In this document: positions 4,792-5,387 of the stretch, one piece after another
How positions within the stretch are numbered: the stretch's first letter is position 1
Layout: the number at the start of each line of letters is the position of its first letter
The notes under the pieces: model-generated
Told to the model about the DNA's origin: nothing
What the model saw: only the letters and a program-made list of their open reading frames with translations
The model's database searches: none
Translations under genes and position numbers: made by a program
Origin: UMGS1498 sp900552335
GTDB lineage: Bacteria > Bacillota_I > Bacilli_A > RF39 > UBA660
DNA: 5,387 nucleotides
Reading direction: 5' to 3'
Assembly: GCA_902477075.1 (NCBI GenBank)
Contig: CABSFU010000036.1
Coordinates: 1 to 5,387, forward strand

Positions 4792-5387
4792 ATGAAAGAA
4801 AAAGGATTTACATTAATAGAATTATTAGCTGTGATTGTTATATTATCCGTGATTACATTAATCACAATACCCATGATAACAAATGTAATCGAAGAAAGTA
4901 AAAAGAAAGCACTAGCGTCTAGTGTACAAGGACTAGTAGAATCCGCCAATTTATATGCGATAGAAAATGATGGAGTCTATGAATTCTTATTTGATCAAGA
5001 ACACAAAGGAAGTACAAAAAAAGGAGAAAGCCTAGATTATAGAGGAACCATAGATGGAGAAGGAAAACTCTATTTAGATAGAGAAGGAAATGTCAGTGTT
5101 TGTATATCAAATGATACTTATTATGCATATAAAAACTATAATAGTGGAATTGTAGTAGGAGAAAGAAAAACTGGAAATTGTATCATAGGATTTGATGCCT
5201 TAACAAATAAATATGTAGCAATGTTAGATAATGGAACAGGGAATGTTAGTAATGTGTATTCCAAAGATGAAGTAAATAACTTGGTAGATGCAAAGGCTAC
5301 TGAATTAGATAATAAAATAACAAATAATACTAGTGAAATAACAAATTTAAAAAGTAATATAGAGGAATTACAAAATAATTTAAATAA
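4792..5387 (+). CDS. Type IV prepilin-like surface protein with coiled-coil stalk, 3' partial
   Basis: The ATG at 4792 follows the purine-rich GGAAGGAAG (4778-4786), and 198 codons run open to the window edge. Residues 1-19, MKEKG-FTLIELLAVIVIL, form a class III signal: cleavage by prepilin peptidase is expected after Gly5, and Glu10 is the conserved Glu5 of the mature pilin. The hydrophobic helix (residues 6-27) continues into an amphipathic helix to about 58. A globular region with Cys104 and Cys130, a possible disulfide, spans about 60-150. Then comes YSKDEVNNLVDAK (156-168), similar to modules seen in tail fibres, and a heptad repeat from 176 with a positions Ile176, Ile183, Ile190 and Leu197, and d positions Asn179, Leu186 and Leu193. 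This layout is a pilin-anchored stalk, probably carrying a C-terminal tip such as the CLec domain at the start of the window (inference). It is too elaborate for a plain competence pseudopilin. Confidence 0.85.
   Translation, partial: MKEKGFTLIELLAVIVILSVITLITIPMITNVIEESKKKALASSVQGLVESANLYAIENDGVYEFLFDQEHKGSTKKGESLDYRGTIDGEGKLYLDREGNVSVCISNDTYYAYKNYNSGIVVGERKTGNCIIGFDALTNKYVAMLDNGTGNVSNVYSKDEVNNLVDAKATELDNKITNNTSEITNLKSNIEELQNNLN

Noticed and set aside
1..5387. DGR reverse transcriptase, template repeat, CRISPR array, tRNA or insertion sequence
   Set aside because: Looked for because of the CLec signal. No second copy of the 40-200 segment, no RT-like coding region, no regular spacer array, no tRNA-like clover leaf and no transposase is visible in the window.

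Overview
The window comes from an AT-rich, low-GC Gram-positive bacterium, most likely a gut-type member of the Bacilli. The evidence is a Firmicutes-style nusA-ylxR-infB cluster, strong purine-rich ribosome binding sites, overlapping genes and A-rich codon use. TGA appears to be a stop codon: the deaminase gene ends at a TGA that overlaps the infB start, and Trp is written TGG. This argues against a Mycoplasma-type code. Species cannot be named from this sequence.

Layout. Positions 1-202 hold the 3' end of a gene for a C-type-lectin-like (CLec) or tail-fibre-like C-terminal domain, on the + strand. Its base composition is very unlike the rest of the window: about 60% G+C and only about 8% A over positions 61-180. 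After a short gap come an extended -10 promoter and a perfect 8-bp leader hairpin of the kind found before rimP in Firmicutes. Then five tightly packed + strand genes follow: a short rimP (N-terminal domain only), nusA, ylxR (rnpM), a dCMP deaminase gene and infB. Most junctions overlap, so this reads as one transcription unit. Positions 4667-4791 hold two hairpins, a run of ten G and a T-tract, interpreted as the operon terminator. From 4792 to the window edge runs the 5' part of a type IV prepilin-like gene whose product continues into a heptad-repeat coiled coil.

Function. The central operon is the conserved ribosome maturation, transcription elongation and translation initiation module. 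It differs from the common rimP-nusA-ylxR-ylxQ-infB-rbfA order. RimP has lost its second domain, ylxQ (L7Ae family) is replaced by a dCMP deaminase of the DCTD type, and rbfA does not follow infB. The deaminase would supply dUMP for thymidylate synthesis.

The two flanking genes look like two members of one surface-display family, seen from opposite ends: a prepilin head, a coiled-coil stalk and a CLec tip. The adenine-depleted, GC-rich tip resembles the variable region of a diversity-generating retroelement (DGR) target, or a shuffled recombination cassette. No reverse transcriptase or template repeat lies in the window, so this remains a hypothesis. It is the most interesting signal here.
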